Shown one piece after another: positions 34,055 through 42,212 of a stretch of 64,000 nt of DNA. Source of the stretch: Shimia sp. R9_2 (GTDB taxonomy: Bacteria > Pseudomonadota > Alphaproteobacteria > Rhodobacterales > Rhodobacteraceae); the NCBI RefSeq assembly GCF_017743735.1, contig NZ_JAGHRO010000012.1, positions 1 to 64,000 of the forward strand. The letters are read 5' to 3'. The stretch's first letter is position 1. Each line of letters opens with the position of its first letter. The position numbers were made by a program, and so were the translations under genes. Under the pieces are notes generated by a model. The model saw nothing but the letters and a program-made list of their open reading frames with translations. It did not search any database and was not told the origin of the DNA.

Positions 34055-35125
34055 ATGGACTTTAATCTGACCGAAGATCGCCAGATGCTGGCCGATACGC
34101 TGGGCCGTTTTCTGGCGGATCAATACCCTGTCGAGCACCGCATCAAGGTGGCTTATGAGGCACCTTACCATGATCCCGCCCTTTGGGAGCAGATGGTGGA
34201 GCTGGGCGCGCTCTATGCGCTGGCACCTGAAAGCGCAGGTGGCATGGGCGGCACCGGCTTTGACATCTCCGTTGTGTTTGAGGCGATGGGCAAAGCGCTC
34301 TGTCCTGAGCCACTACTAGGCGCTTTGATGGCGTCGCGTCTGCTGGCCGCAGCAGGTGCGGATCAAGAGGCTTTGCTGACCGGTGCCACAACATATGCGG
34401 TGGCCATCACGGAAATCGACGCGCCCTATGAGCTTGATCAGATTGCCACGCAGGCCAAAGAGGCAGGTGCCGGGTTTACGCTCTCAGGCCGCAAATCCAC
34501 GGTTTACGGCGGGCAGGTGGCGGATGTGATCCTGGTGGCCGCGCGCCACGGTGCAGGTCTGGGCGTGTTTGCCGTGCAGGCGGAGGACGCCAACGTCACC
34601 GGCTATGGCATGATGGATGGCGGCGGCGCTGCCGAGGTGCTGTTGGATGACACGCCAGCGACACTGATATTGGCGGATGCAGAAGCGGCGCTGAAAGACG
34701 CGATCAACGCGGGCATTGTGGCGCTCTGTGCTGAAGCCGTGGGCGCGATGGATGTGGCCCATGCCACCACCGTGGATTACTTCAAACAGCGCAAACAGTT
34801 TGGTGTGCCGATCGGTAAGTTTCAGGTGCTGCAGCACCGCGCGGTGGACATGCTGACGGAAATCGAACAGGCCCGTTCGATCACCATCAAGGCAGCGGCA
34901 GAACTGGGGGGCGATGAGGCCTCAAAATATGCCTCGATGGCCAAAAATATGATTGGCCGCGCCGCGCGTCTGGTGGCGGAAGAGAGCATCCAGATGCATG
35001 GCGGTATCGCGATGACTTGGGAATATGCCGTGAGCCACTATGCCAAGCGGCTGACCATGCTGGATGCCCAGCTTGGGGATACGGATTACCATCTGAGCCA
35101 AGTGATGAAAGGCTATGCCGCCTAA
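34055..35125 (+). CDS. Acyl-CoA dehydrogenase-like protein lacking catalytic Glu
   Basis: A 356-residue divergent member of the acyl-CoA dehydrogenase family (DYFKQRKQFGVPIGKFQVLQ, SIQMHGGIAMTWEY). The helix-G position of the catalytic Glu is a Gly here (about G220 in INAGIVALCAE), the EPGAGSD flavin motif is gone (VAITEIDAPYEL), and the C-terminal GGSNEI motif is missing. It is therefore best read as a non-catalytic beta subunit that pairs with the product of the upstream gene, as in FadE26-FadE27-type heterotetramers. It ends the operon; a terminator follows at 35144. Confidence 0.85.
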   Translation: MDFNLTEDRQMLADTLGRFLADQYPVEHRIKVAYEAPYHDPALWEQMVELGALYALAPESAGGMGGTGFDISVVFEAMGKALCPEPLLGALMASRLLAAAGADQEALLTGATTYAVAITEIDAPYELDQIATQAKEAGAGFTLSGRKSTVYGGQVADVILVAARHGAGLGVFAVQAEDANVTGYGMMDGGGAAEVLLDDTPATLILADAEAALKDAINAGIVALCAEAVGAMDVAHATTVDYFKQRKQFGVPIGKFQVLQHRAVDMLTEIEQARSITIKAAAELGGDEASKYASMAKNMIGRAARLVAEESIQMHGGIAMTWEYAVSHYAKRLTMLDAQLGDTDYHLSQVMKGYAA

Positions 35126-35143
35126 GACGGTTTGAGATTGAGG

Positions 35144-35175
35144 AGAGGGCGCATCTTACCGTGGATGTGCCCTCT
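35144..35175. terminator. Terminator hairpin between convergent genes
   Basis: AGAGGGCGCATC (35144-35155) pairs with GGATGTGCCCTCT (35163-35175) through one G-T wobble, followed by TGATTTTGG on the plus strand. It ends the acyl-CoA dehydrogenase operon and may also serve the convergent YHS gene. Confidence 0.8.
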
Positions 35176-35185
35176 TGATTTTGGA

Positions 35186-35641
35186 TTAGCCGAGAATGCC
35201 GGGCCAGTTGGCCAGACCAGCCTTGATGTTGCCCGGAATGTCCTGACGCCACAGCTCCATCGCGCGCATGTTGGCGTTGAGATAGAGTTTGCCTTCATAG
35301 ATGGTCCAGGCCTCCGGAATGGTTGGGGCGAGGTAGCCCTTGGATGCGGCAAACGCGCAGTAACCGCCAAAGATCGGGGCATAGGCCTCAGGATTGGCCT
35401 CGAATTTTGCCGCGTTCTGAGCGGTGGAAAAATGCCAGGTCGCGCCATTCCAATCAACGCGGTTGGCGGCGTCCCCTTTCACCGGCTTCTGCTTGGTAAA
35501 ATAGGCAACCGGATCAATGCCGTTGATGGCGAGCGGGTTCTGGAACACCAAGGGCTTGGCGGCCAGGGCTGCATTGGGAGCAAGTGCAAGGGCCAGAGGT
35601 GTGGCGGCGAAAAGGCCAAGAGCGGCGCGACGTGTCAGCAT
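35186..35641 (-). CDS. YHS-domain protein, Tat-type signal
   Basis: A 151-residue exported protein. The N-terminus MLTRRAALGLFAATPLAL has the twin-Arg look of a Tat signal, with cleavage near NAALAA. The mature part is YHS-like (GIDPVAYFTKQKPVKGD, WNGATWHFSTAQNAAKFEANPEAYAP, FGGYCAFAASKG). YHS domains are small metal-linked modules, often in copper or haem proteins. The gene is alone and its promoter is divergent from the substrate-binding protein gene. Confidence 0.82.
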   Translation of the reverse strand: MLTRRAALGLFAATPLALALAPNAALAAKPLVFQNPLAINGIDPVAYFTKQKPVKGDAANRVDWNGATWHFSTAQNAAKFEANPEAYAPIFGGYCAFAASKGYLAPTIPEAWTIYEGKLYLNANMRAMELWRQDIPGNIKAGLANWPGILG

Positions 35642-35904
35642 AATATGTCTCCTTTGATGATTTCTAGATATCCAGAGAAATCCGCAGCAGAAGACCTCGT
35701 CACTCCACTGTTATTAGATGAAACAAATCGGGCGCTGCTGTCGCGCCGGTTGAAGGATCGGATTTGAGCGCAATTTGTCCAACAATGCATGGATATTTTG
35801 CGAATTTTGCCCTCCAAACTCTGCCGCTTGAGAACCTTTCATTTACATGTCTGCTGCAGCGTCGCGGGGTGACCACTTGAGACCTTACCTTGGAGATTTT
35901 TGCA

Positions 35905-36669
35905 ATGTTGAACCGAGTTCTGTGCGCCGCCGCTTTTGCCTGCGCGTCCCTCGCCACTGCCACTTCCGCTGAAACCATTCGCCTTGTTCAGGACGAAGCC
36001 TATGCGCCTTACATGGGCGTTGAAAATGGCGCGCCAACCGGGATCTGGGTGGACGTCATCACCGAAGCGCTGAGCCGCATTGAAGGCCAGTATGATGTCG
36101 AGATCGACGCTGTGCCATGGTCTCGCGCCGTGAATCTGGTGGAAAGCGGCCAAGCGCACGGTCTGATCGGGACATATGTGCGCCGTGAATCCCGCCCTTG
36201 GATCGGCACCTATTCCACCGCGCCTATCACCGAGAAAGTGTCCGTCTATTGCCGCAACGGCGTGGCCGATGCTGGCTGGAGCTATCCAGAAGACTTCTCA
36301 GGCTTGACCTTCGGAAACAATGCGGGGTTTGGCACACCTGGCGACGCGTTCTTTGACATGGTGTCGGGTGGTTTGATCTCGCTGCAAGAGGCGCAGACCA
36401 CGGAGCAGAACCTGATGAAGCTCGACCGTGGCCGGATCGATTGCTACGTGCAGGAGCAGCTCGCGGCAGAGATGGTGATCAACGACAAAGGCCTGAAGAA
36501 CGTAGAGCGCGTGCTGGACACCTCCGCTGAGACTGCACACGTCGGCTTCCGCGGCGACTGGCAGGGCGCTGAGGCCACCGCATTCATGGACGCCTTTGAT
36601 GCTGCGGTGCAATCCATGCTGGACGATGGCACCATCGATGCGATGGTCGCAGAGACAGTTGGCAGCTGA
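35905..36669 (+). CDS. Periplasmic substrate-binding protein, SBP family 3
   Basis: A 254-residue protein with a signal peptide ending near ATSAE (about residue 21-23) and a bacterial family 3 solute-binding fold (IRLVQDEAYAPYMGVENGAPTG, then WSRAVNLVESGQAHGLIG and IDCYVQEQLAAEMVI). The ATG at 35905 gives the signal peptide; an upstream TTG is less likely. There is no permease or ATPase next to it, so the substrate is unknown and it may work with a distant ABC transporter or as a sensor partner. Confidence 0.83.
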   Translation: MLNRVLCAAAFACASLATATSAETIRLVQDEAYAPYMGVENGAPTGIWVDVITEALSRIEGQYDVEIDAVPWSRAVNLVESGQAHGLIGTYVRRESRPWIGTYSTAPITEKVSVYCRNGVADAGWSYPEDFSGLTFGNNAGFGTPGDAFFDMVSGGLISLQEAQTTEQNLMKLDRGRIDCYVQEQLAAEMVINDKGLKNVERVLDTSAETAHVGFRGDWQGAEATAFMDAFDAAVQSMLDDGTIDAMVAETVGS

Positions 36670-36690
36670 TTGATCATCTGAATTTAAAGA

Positions 36691-36722
36691 CGCGGCGCTT
36701 TGTGATGAAGCGCCGCGTTTTT
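36691..36722. terminator. Rho-independent terminator
   Basis: CGCGGCGCTT (36691-36700), 7-nt loop, AAGCGCCGCG (36708-36717) and TTTTTC. It ends the binding-protein gene; the convergent thiolase gene ends at 36739. Confidence 0.9.
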
Positions 36723-36738
36723 CTTTGGTGATGAGGGC

Positions 36739-37941
36739 TTATAGCACCTCAAACAGGCCCGCAGCGCCCATGCCGCCGCCCACACACATGGTGCAGACCA
36801 CATATTTTGCACCGCGACGTTTGCCTTCGATCAACGCATGACCCACCATACGTGCTCCTGACATGCCGTAGGGGTGGCCGATGGAAATGGCACCGCCGTT
36901 CACGTTCAGAATGTCGTTGGGAATGCCGAGCACGCGTGCGGAATGCAGGACCTGGCAGGCGAAGGCTTCATTGAGTTCCCAAAGTCCGATGTCATCCATG
37001 GTCAAGCCATGCGCTTTCAACAGTTTTGGCACCGCATAGATCGGGCCGATGCCCATTTCGTCGGGCTCAAGCCCCGCAGCCATCACGCCCACATAGCGCC
37101 CGAGCGGCTCAAGCCCCTGCTTTTCCGCCAGTTTTGCTTCCATGATGACCGAGGCCGATGCGCCATCTGACAGTTGGGAGGCGTTGCCTGCGGTGATGAA
37201 TTGGCCTTCTGCCACTTGCTGACCGTCTTTGAAAACCGGGTTCAGGCCCTGCAGGTTTTCAAGCGTCGTGCCGGGGCGGTTGCCTTCATCCTTCTCAAGG
37301 GTCACTTCGCGGAAAGAGATCTCCTTGGTCTCTTTGTCCATAACACCCATTGTGGAGGTCAGGGGTACAATTTCATCGTCAAACTTTCCGGCGTTCTGTG
37401 CTGCAGCGGTGCGCTGCTGGGATTGCAGCGCATAAGCGTCCTGATCTTCGCGTGTGACGCCATAACGATCAGCGACAATCTCAGCGGTTTCCAGCATGCT
37501 CATATACAGCGCCGGTTTGTGCTCTTTGATCCAGGGATCGGCCAGCCGGTCGCGGCGCATTTTTTCGTTTTGCACCAGCGAAATACTTTCCACGCCGCCG
37601 CCGATGGCCACTTCCATGCCGTCATGGATGACCTGTTTGGCGGCTGTGGCGATGGCCATCATGCCAGAGGCGCATTGCCGATCCAGCGACATTCCAGCAA
37701 CGTTCACGGGCAGGCCGGCACGCACCACGGCCTGACGACCGATGTTGGAGCCGGTTGAGCCCTGCTGCAGGGCAGCGCCGATGATGCAGTCTTCGACTTC
37801 ATGGCCTTCAAGCCCCGCGCGGGAGACCGCATGGGAGACCGCGTGGCCGATCAGCTCCTGAGCCTGCGTGTTGTTGAAAGCGCCGCGGTAGGCTTTGCCA
37901 ATTGGCGTGCGGGCGGTGGAGACAATGAGTGCGTCGCGCAT
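36739..37941 (-). CDS. Acetyl-CoA acyltransferase (thiolase, FadA type)
   Basis: A 400-residue thiolase. The nucleophile is in [12 protein letters not shown], the catalytic His in [17 protein letters not shown] and the second Cys in [17 protein letters not shown]. The degradative-type motifs fit a 3-ketoacyl-CoA thiolase that completes the beta-oxidation spiral begun by the neighbouring ligase, dehydrogenases and FadJ-type enzyme. It is downstream of maoC on the minus strand (84 bp between genes), so they probably share a transcript and the operator upstream of maoC. Confidence 0.92.
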   Translation of the reverse strand: MRDALIVSTARTPIGKAYRGAFNNTQAQELIGHAVSHAVSRAGLEGHEVEDCIIGAALQQGSTGSNIGRQAVVRAGLPVNVAGMSLDRQCASGMMAIATAAKQVIHDGMEVAIGGGVESISLVQNEKMRRDRLADPWIKEHKPALYMSMLETAEIVADRYGVTREDQDAYALQSQQRTAAAQNAGKFDDEIVPLTSTMGVMDKETKEISFREVTLEKDEGNRPGTTLENLQGLNPVFKDGQQVAEGQFITAGNASQLSDGASASVIMEAKLAEKQGLEPLGRYVGVMAAGLEPDEMGIGPIYAVPKLLKAHGLTMDDIGLWELNEAFACQVLHSARVLGIPNDILNVNGGAISIGHPYGMSGARMVGHALIEGKRRGAKYVVCTMCVGGGMGAAGLFEVL

Positions 37942-38025
37942 GAAAGAATTCCTGAAACTGAGGGGCGAGGGCGCGTCTGTGGCGCAGCTGTTTCGCGTTT
38001 GTTGTGCGTCGGAGCGGTGCCGTTC

Positions 38026-38508
38026 TTACCCGGCTTTCTTGAAGCTGGTGGCGTCTTTCTCAAAGCGCAGGTTTTTCCATTGTGCCACAAGTGCGGGTTT
38101 GTCCTCGCCCTTGATTTCGACGGTCACATTCCACTGGGTTTCAATCACACCGGGCTGAGGCTCGGCGTATTTGGCGAGCGTGAAGCGGCCTCGAATGTCC
38201 GCACCTGCCTTGACCGGCGCCACAAAACGCACGCGGTCAAAGCCGTAATTGATGCCGGTGCTTTCTGCTTCGGTGCGTGGCACCGCATCCGCGATCATTT
38301 GAGATAGCAGGGACAGGGTCAGGAACCCATGCGCCACGGTGCCGCCGTAAGGCGTGTCCCGCGCAGCATCCGGATCGGTGTGAATATATTGCTCATCCCC
38401 TGTGGCTTTGGCGAAGGCATCAATCATCGCCTGATCGATGTGGATCCATTTGGACAGACCGTATTCGCAGCCGACGCCATCTTCGAGTTTTAGAATGCGA
38501 GAAATCAT
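38026..38508 (-). CDS. MaoC-family (R)-specific enoyl-CoA hydratase-like protein
   Basis: A 160-residue hot-dog-fold protein with the MaoC hydratase motif: DAFAKATGDEQYIHTDPDAAR followed by GGTVAHGFLTLSLLSQ. It would hydrate an enoyl-CoA or act on a branched or ring-derived intermediate. The ATG at 38508 has GGAGG upstream. It is read with the thiolase and sits behind the IclR operator at 38628, with a weaker copy at 38551. Confidence 0.88.
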   Translation of the reverse strand: MISRILKLEDGVGCEYGLSKWIHIDQAMIDAFAKATGDEQYIHTDPDAARDTPYGGTVAHGFLTLSLLSQMIADAVPRTEAESTGINYGFDRVRFVAPVKAGADIRGRFTLAKYAEPQPGVIETQWNVTVEIKGEDKPALVAQWKNLRFEKDATSFKKAG

Positions 38509-38550
38509 GTGACGGGCCTCCGAGCCAAAAGTTCTGTGTTGGCGCTTAAA

Positions 38551-38565
38551 TTTTGCAATGCAGAA
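38551..38565. promoter_or_regulatory. Weaker IclR-site copy upstream of maoC
   Basis: Read on the minus strand as TTCTGCATTGCAAAA, it matches the 28106 palindrome at 11 of 15 positions. It is 43 nt upstream of the maoC start and could be a second operator of lower affinity. Confidence 0.4.
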
Positions 38566-38627
38566 TTTTATTTTGCTTGTGAACAGAAAACGGGATTCGC
38601 CCCTGTCTGTCAATATGCAGAAAGAAA

Positions 38628-38642
38628 TTCCACAATGCGGAA
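38628..38642. promoter_or_regulatory. IclR operator candidate between maoC and coxG
   Basis: TTCCACAATGCGGAA is the exact reverse complement of the 28106-28120 site. It lies in the divergent promoter region, 120 nt from the maoC start and 139 nt from the coxG start, and is bracketed by A/T-rich DNA. It links this gene pair to the IclR gene 10.5 kb away. Confidence 0.65.
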
Positions 38643-38780
38643 TAATGGTGCTATGCGGTGGTCAGAGGCATGTCGGATTTGAGCCGTATTTACGACCTTC
38701 GTGCGCTTGCGGCGCAGAGAGCCTGAGCCTAGGTTGGCCGAAAGTTGGGCCAGTTGGCCGAGGCAAAGGGGAGCGCTGCC

Positions 38781-39305
38781 ATGCATATGAGTGACCAGAG
38801 AGAGATTGCCGCACCGGTGGCCGAAGTATGGGCTGCGCTTTTGAGTGCGGATACGCTTCTGGCCTGTGTGCCGGGTGCCAAAGAAGTGACCGGAAACGCG
38901 GAAGAGGGCTTTGAGGCCACCGTGGTTCAGAAGGTGGGTCCGGTGAAAGCGACCTTCAAAGGCAAGGTGGAGCTGTCCAATCTGGTGGAAGGGCAAAGCT
39001 TGACCTTGACCGGCGAGGGCAAGGGGGGCGCTGCGGGCTTTGCCAAAGGCGGCGCGGATGTGACACTGGCGGAAAGCGAGACTGGCACGCTTCTGACCTA
39101 TGAGGTTGAAGCAAAGGTTGGCGGGAAGCTCGCACAGCTTGGCAGCCGTCTCATTGACGGTTTTGCCAAGAAGATGGCCGACCAGTTTTTCACAAACTTC
39201 CAGAGCGCGTTGGAAGGTCCGGCAGAGACAGAAGAAGACAGTGCTGATGCTGCTGAGGAGACCGGTGAAAAGAAAGGTCTGTTCAAGCGATTGACCGGCG
39301 GCTAA
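38781..39305 (+). CDS. CoxG-like SRPBCC protein
   Basis: A 174-residue protein of the CoxG/SRPBCC (START-like) type: REIAAPVAEVWAALLSADTLLACVPGAKE and FKGKVELSNLVEGQSLTLTGEGKGG. CoxG normally helps CO dehydrogenase, probably through membrane anchoring; no cox genes are near. The acidic and Lys-rich C-terminus (ETEEDSADAAEETGEKKGLFKRL) is of the usual kind. Its promoter is divergent from maoC with the IclR palindrome between, so it may bind or pass a hydrophobic substrate or product of the catabolic block. Confidence 0.82.
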   Translation: MHMSDQREIAAPVAEVWAALLSADTLLACVPGAKEVTGNAEEGFEATVVQKVGPVKATFKGKVELSNLVEGQSLTLTGEGKGGAAGFAKGGADVTLAESETGTLLTYEVEAKVGGKLAQLGSRLIDGFAKKMADQFFTNFQSALEGPAETEEDSADAAEETGEKKGLFKRLTGG

Positions 39306-39443
39306 GCGCGCGTCTCATTGATTTCAACCGCATCGGTGCAGAAAGTCTGTGCGCCGATGCACATCACAGTCTCGTGAAATTGCACTTGGCCTGACGGCAC
39401 CGCCTGTTAGGTTGTGGCCTTCAATGGAGAGGGGGCCGCGATT

Positions 39444-40367
39444 GTGATTGTAGAGATTGAAGACCTGCGCAAAACCTATGCTGGCGGTTTTGAGGCCCTC
39501 AAGGGCATCACCCTCAGCATTGAGCGCGGAGAGATCCTGGCGCTTCTGGGACCAAACGGGGCGGGCAAGACCACTCTGATTTCCACGATTTGCGGGATCA
39601 CTATGCCGGGGGCGGGGCATGTCCGAGTTGGCGGGCATGATGTGGTGACCAACTACCGTCAGGCGCGCGCGATGATTGGTCTGGTGCCCCAAGAGATCAA
39701 TCTGGAACCCTTCAACAAAGTGATCGATACGGTGACCTATACGCGCGGCCTGTTTGGCAAGCCGCGTGATCCGGCCAAAATCGAAGCGATCCTGAAGCAG
39801 CTGTCACTATGGGACAAGCGCAACTCCCGTGTGATGGAGCTCTCCGGCGGCATGAAGCGGCGGGTGCTGATCGCAAAGGCGCTGAGCCATGAGCCGGATG
39901 TGCTGTTTCTGGATGAACCAACGGCGGGCGTCGATGTAGAGCTGCGCAAAGATATGTGGGACATCGTGGCTGGCCTGAAGGCGCAGGGTGTCACCATCAT
40001 CCTGACGACGCATTACATCGAAGAGGCCGAGGCGATTGCCGACCGTGTGGGTGTGATCAACGGCGGCGAACTGTTGTTGGTTGAAGAGAAAGACGCGCTG
40101 ATGGCGCGGTTGGGGCAGAAAACCTTGCAGGTCGACTTGCAGGAGGCGGTTGCTGCGGTGCCTGAGGCGTTGGCGAGCTATCAGCTTGAGCTGGTCGAAG
40201 GTGGTGCAGCGTTGCGCTACACCTATGACACGCGCGGGGAGAGCACGGGGATCACACGGTTTTTGAGTGATTTGTCCGCTGCCGGGTTGTCCTTACGGGA
40301 TCTGCAGACCCAGCAGTCCAGTCTTGAAGATATTTTTGTGGGTCTGGTGTCGGAGGGCGCAGCATGA
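39444..40367 (+). CDS. ABC transporter ATP-binding protein, ABC-2 exporter type
   Basis: A 307-residue ATPase: Walker [11 protein letters not shown]-loop LVPQE, signature LSGGMKRR, Walker [13 protein letters not shown] and H-loop TTHYIEEAE. The pattern and C-terminal domain resemble the NodI/YadG group. The permease gene overlaps the stop (ATGA). The GTG at 39444 gives [10 protein letters not shown] with GGAGAGG upstream; a longer GTG frame begins at 39414. The exported substrate is unknown. Confidence 0.88.
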   Translation: MIVEIEDLRKTYAGGFEALKGITLSIERGEILALLGPNGAGKTTLISTICGITMPGAGHVRVGGHDVVTNYRQARAMIGLVPQEINLEPFNKVIDTVTYTRGLFGKPRDPAKIEAILKQLSLWDKRNSRVMELSGGMKRRVLIAKALSHEPDVLFLDEPTAGVDVELRKDMWDIVAGLKAQGVTIILTTHYIEEAEAIADRVGVINGGELLLVEEKDALMARLGQKTLQVDLQEAVAAVPEALASYQLELVEGGAALRYTYDTRGESTGITRFLSDLSAAGLSLRDLQTQQSSLEDIFVGLVSEGAA

Positions 40368-41125
40368 ATTGGGCAGCAGTCTGGGCGATGTACTACGCGG
40401 AAATGACACGGTTTTTCCGCACCATTGCGCAAAGCTTCATTTCGCCGGTGATTTCCACATCGCTCTATTTTGTGGTGTTTGGCGCAGCCATTGGCAGCCG
40501 GATTGATCAGGTGGAAGGTGTGAGCTACGGCGCGTTTATTGTGCCGGGGCTGATCATGCTGTCGGTGATGACGCAATCTCTCTCCAACGCCTCCTTTGGC
40601 ATCTATTTTCCAAAATTCATCGGCACCATCTATGAGTTGCTGAGCGCGCCGGTGAATTTTCTGGAGATCGTGCTTGGCTATGTCGGCGCGGCGGCAACCA
40701 AAGCGCTTTTCATCGGTGTGGTGATCCTTGCCACGGCCATGCTGTTTGTCGATGTGCCGATCCAGCACCCCGGCGCGATGATCCTGTTCCTAGTGCTGAC
40801 ATGCCTGAGCTTCTCGCTGTTTGGCTTTATCATCGGCATCTGGGCCGGAAACTTTGAGCAGTTGCAATTGATCCCGCTGCTGGTGGTGACGCCATTGGTG
40901 TTCCTTGGCGGATCTTTCTACTCGATTTCGATGCTGCCCCCGATCTGGCAGAAGATCACGCTGTTCAATCCGGTGGTCTATCTGATCTCGGGCTTCCGCT
41001 GGTCGTTCTTTGGCACCGCAGATGTGCCGATCGGCCTGAGCCTGTTGGCGATTGGCGGGTTTACGGCGGTCTGTCTGGCCGCGATCTGGTGGATCTTCAA
41101 AACCGGCTGGCGCATTCGCAATTGA
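40364..41125 (+). CDS. ABC-2 type permease, YadH/NodJ-like
   Basis: A 253-residue membrane protein with about six hydrophobic segments and the ABC-2 features of NodJ/YadH permeases ([19 protein letters not shown] cytoplasmic loop, then [15 protein letters not shown]). It overlaps the ATPase gene by four bases. The two should form a full exporter for a lipid, drug or glycan; the sequence does not say which. Confidence 0.87.
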   Translation: MNWAAVWAMYYAEMTRFFRTIAQSFISPVISTSLYFVVFGAAIGSRIDQVEGVSYGAFIVPGLIMLSVMTQSLSNASFGIYFPKFIGTIYELLSAPVNFLEIVLGYVGAAATKALFIGVVILATAMLFVDVPIQHPGAMILFLVLTCLSFSLFGFIIGIWAGNFEQLQLIPLLVVTPLVFLGGSFYSISMLPPIWQKITLFNPVVYLISGFRWSFFGTADVPIGLSLLAIGGFTAVCLAAIWWIFKTGWRIRN

Positions 41126-41227
41126 CGCCACGGCGCTGTGCAGGCGGGTAAGTTTTTTGGCATCAAACAGCGCTTTCCTTGGGGGCTTGCCTTGTGAAAG
41201 GCAGATGCGCGTTCTACATCCGATCAG

Positions 41228-42025
41228 ATGAAACGCTTGAACCCTTTTGCCAAAAAACCGCCTGTGGTCGCCGTGATCCGTCTGCAAGGCGCCATCGCTG
41301 CGGGTACGCGCGGGCAACTGAATGATGCCACGCTGGCGCCAGTGATCGAGAAAGCCTTTAGCAAAGGCAAGCCAGCGGCTGTGGCGCTTGAGATCAACTC
41401 GCCCGGTGGCAGCCCGGTGCAAAGCGCGTTGATTGGCAGCCGCATTCGCCGCCTGGCGGAGGAAAAGGGCATCCCCGTGATCGCCTTTGTCGAGGATGTT
41501 GCCGCCTCCGGCGGCTATTGGCTCGCGGCCGCAGCGGATGAAATCTACGCGGATGACAGCTCCGTGGTGGGCTCAATCGGGGTGATTTCCGCAGGATTTG
41601 GCGCGAGTGTGTTCCTGTCCCGCCAGGGCTTTGAACGTCGTGTGCATACGGCGGGCAAAAGCAAGTCGATGATGGATCCGTTTCGCCCGGAGAAGCCCGA
41701 AGATGTGGCGCGGCTGAAGCAAATGCTCGAGCAGATCCACGAGAACTTCATTGAGCATGTAAAAACGCGGCGTGGCAGCAAGCTGGCGGATGAGCCGGAG
41801 CTCTACACCGGAGAGATCTGGATTGGCCGCAAAGCCAAAGAGGTTGGCCTGATTGATGAGATCGGTCATTTGGTGCCGGTGCTGAAGGCGCGATTTGGCG
41901 AGAAGGTGAAATTCCGCCGCTACGGCGTGAAGCGTTCAGTTCTACAGCGCTTCGGCGCGACGCTGGCGCAGGATGCGCTGGCCGGGATCGAAGAACGCGC
42001 GGAATTCGCGCGCTTCGGATTATAG
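41228..42025 (+). CDS. S49-family signal peptide peptidase-like protease (SppA/SohB type)
   Basis: A 265-residue S49 peptidase. The catalytic Ser is in VAASGGYWLAAAAD (SGG motif) and the Lys probably in AGKSKSMMDPF. NSPGGSP is the family substrate-binding loop. The protein lacks a clear membrane anchor, so it may be cytoplasmic like short SppA forms. It leads a tight group with the zinc-ribbon protein and the CaCA antiporter. Confidence 0.87.
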   Translation: MKRLNPFAKKPPVVAVIRLQGAIAAGTRGQLNDATLAPVIEKAFSKGKPAAVALEINSPGGSPVQSALIGSRIRRLAEEKGIPVIAFVEDVAASGGYWLAAAADEIYADDSSVVGSIGVISAGFGASVFLSRQGFERRVHTAGKSKSMMDPFRPEKPEDVARLKQMLEQIHENFIEHVKTRRGSKLADEPELYTGEIWIGRKAKEVGLIDEIGHLVPVLKARFGEKVKFRRYGVKRSVLQRFGATLAQDALAGIEERAEFARFGL

Positions 42026-42026
42026 A

Positions 42027-42209
42027 ATGCTGGTAAAGATCGTTTCCTTTTTCCTGATCGGCATGGCGGTTCTGGCCATGTTTGGCAAGCTGCGCTTGCC
42101 GGGGCAGAAGCTCTTGGGAAAGAAGCGGTTGCAGTCAAAAAAATGCCCCAAGTGCGGGCGCTTCCAAATTGGCAAAGGGCCGTGCCCCTGCCGAAAGAAC
42201 ATGGGGTAA
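42027..42209 (+). CDS. Small membrane protein with Cys-rich zinc-ribbon-like tail
   Basis: A 60-residue protein starting one base after the S49 stop codon. The N-terminal 20 residues form a membrane helix (VKIVSFFLIGMAVLAMF); a basic stretch follows and ends in CPKCGRFQIGKGPCPCRK with four cysteines that can bind zinc. I do not recognise it as a named family; the arrangement suggests a membrane-tethered zinc ribbon. Confidence 0.65.
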   Translation: MLVKIVSFFLIGMAVLAMFGKLRLPGQKLLGKKRLQSKKCPKCGRFQIGKGPCPCRKNMG

Positions 42210-42212
42210 CAC

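Noticed and set aside
32513-34171. 552-codon minus-strand frame over the FadJ and acyl-CoA dehydrogenase genes
   Set aside because: It crosses two well-supported genes on the other strand and its translation looks compositionally random.
38781-39305. Part of a carbon monoxide dehydrogenase cluster
   Set aside because: No coxL, coxM, coxS or other CO-dehydrogenase genes are present; the CoxG-like gene is linked to maoC instead.
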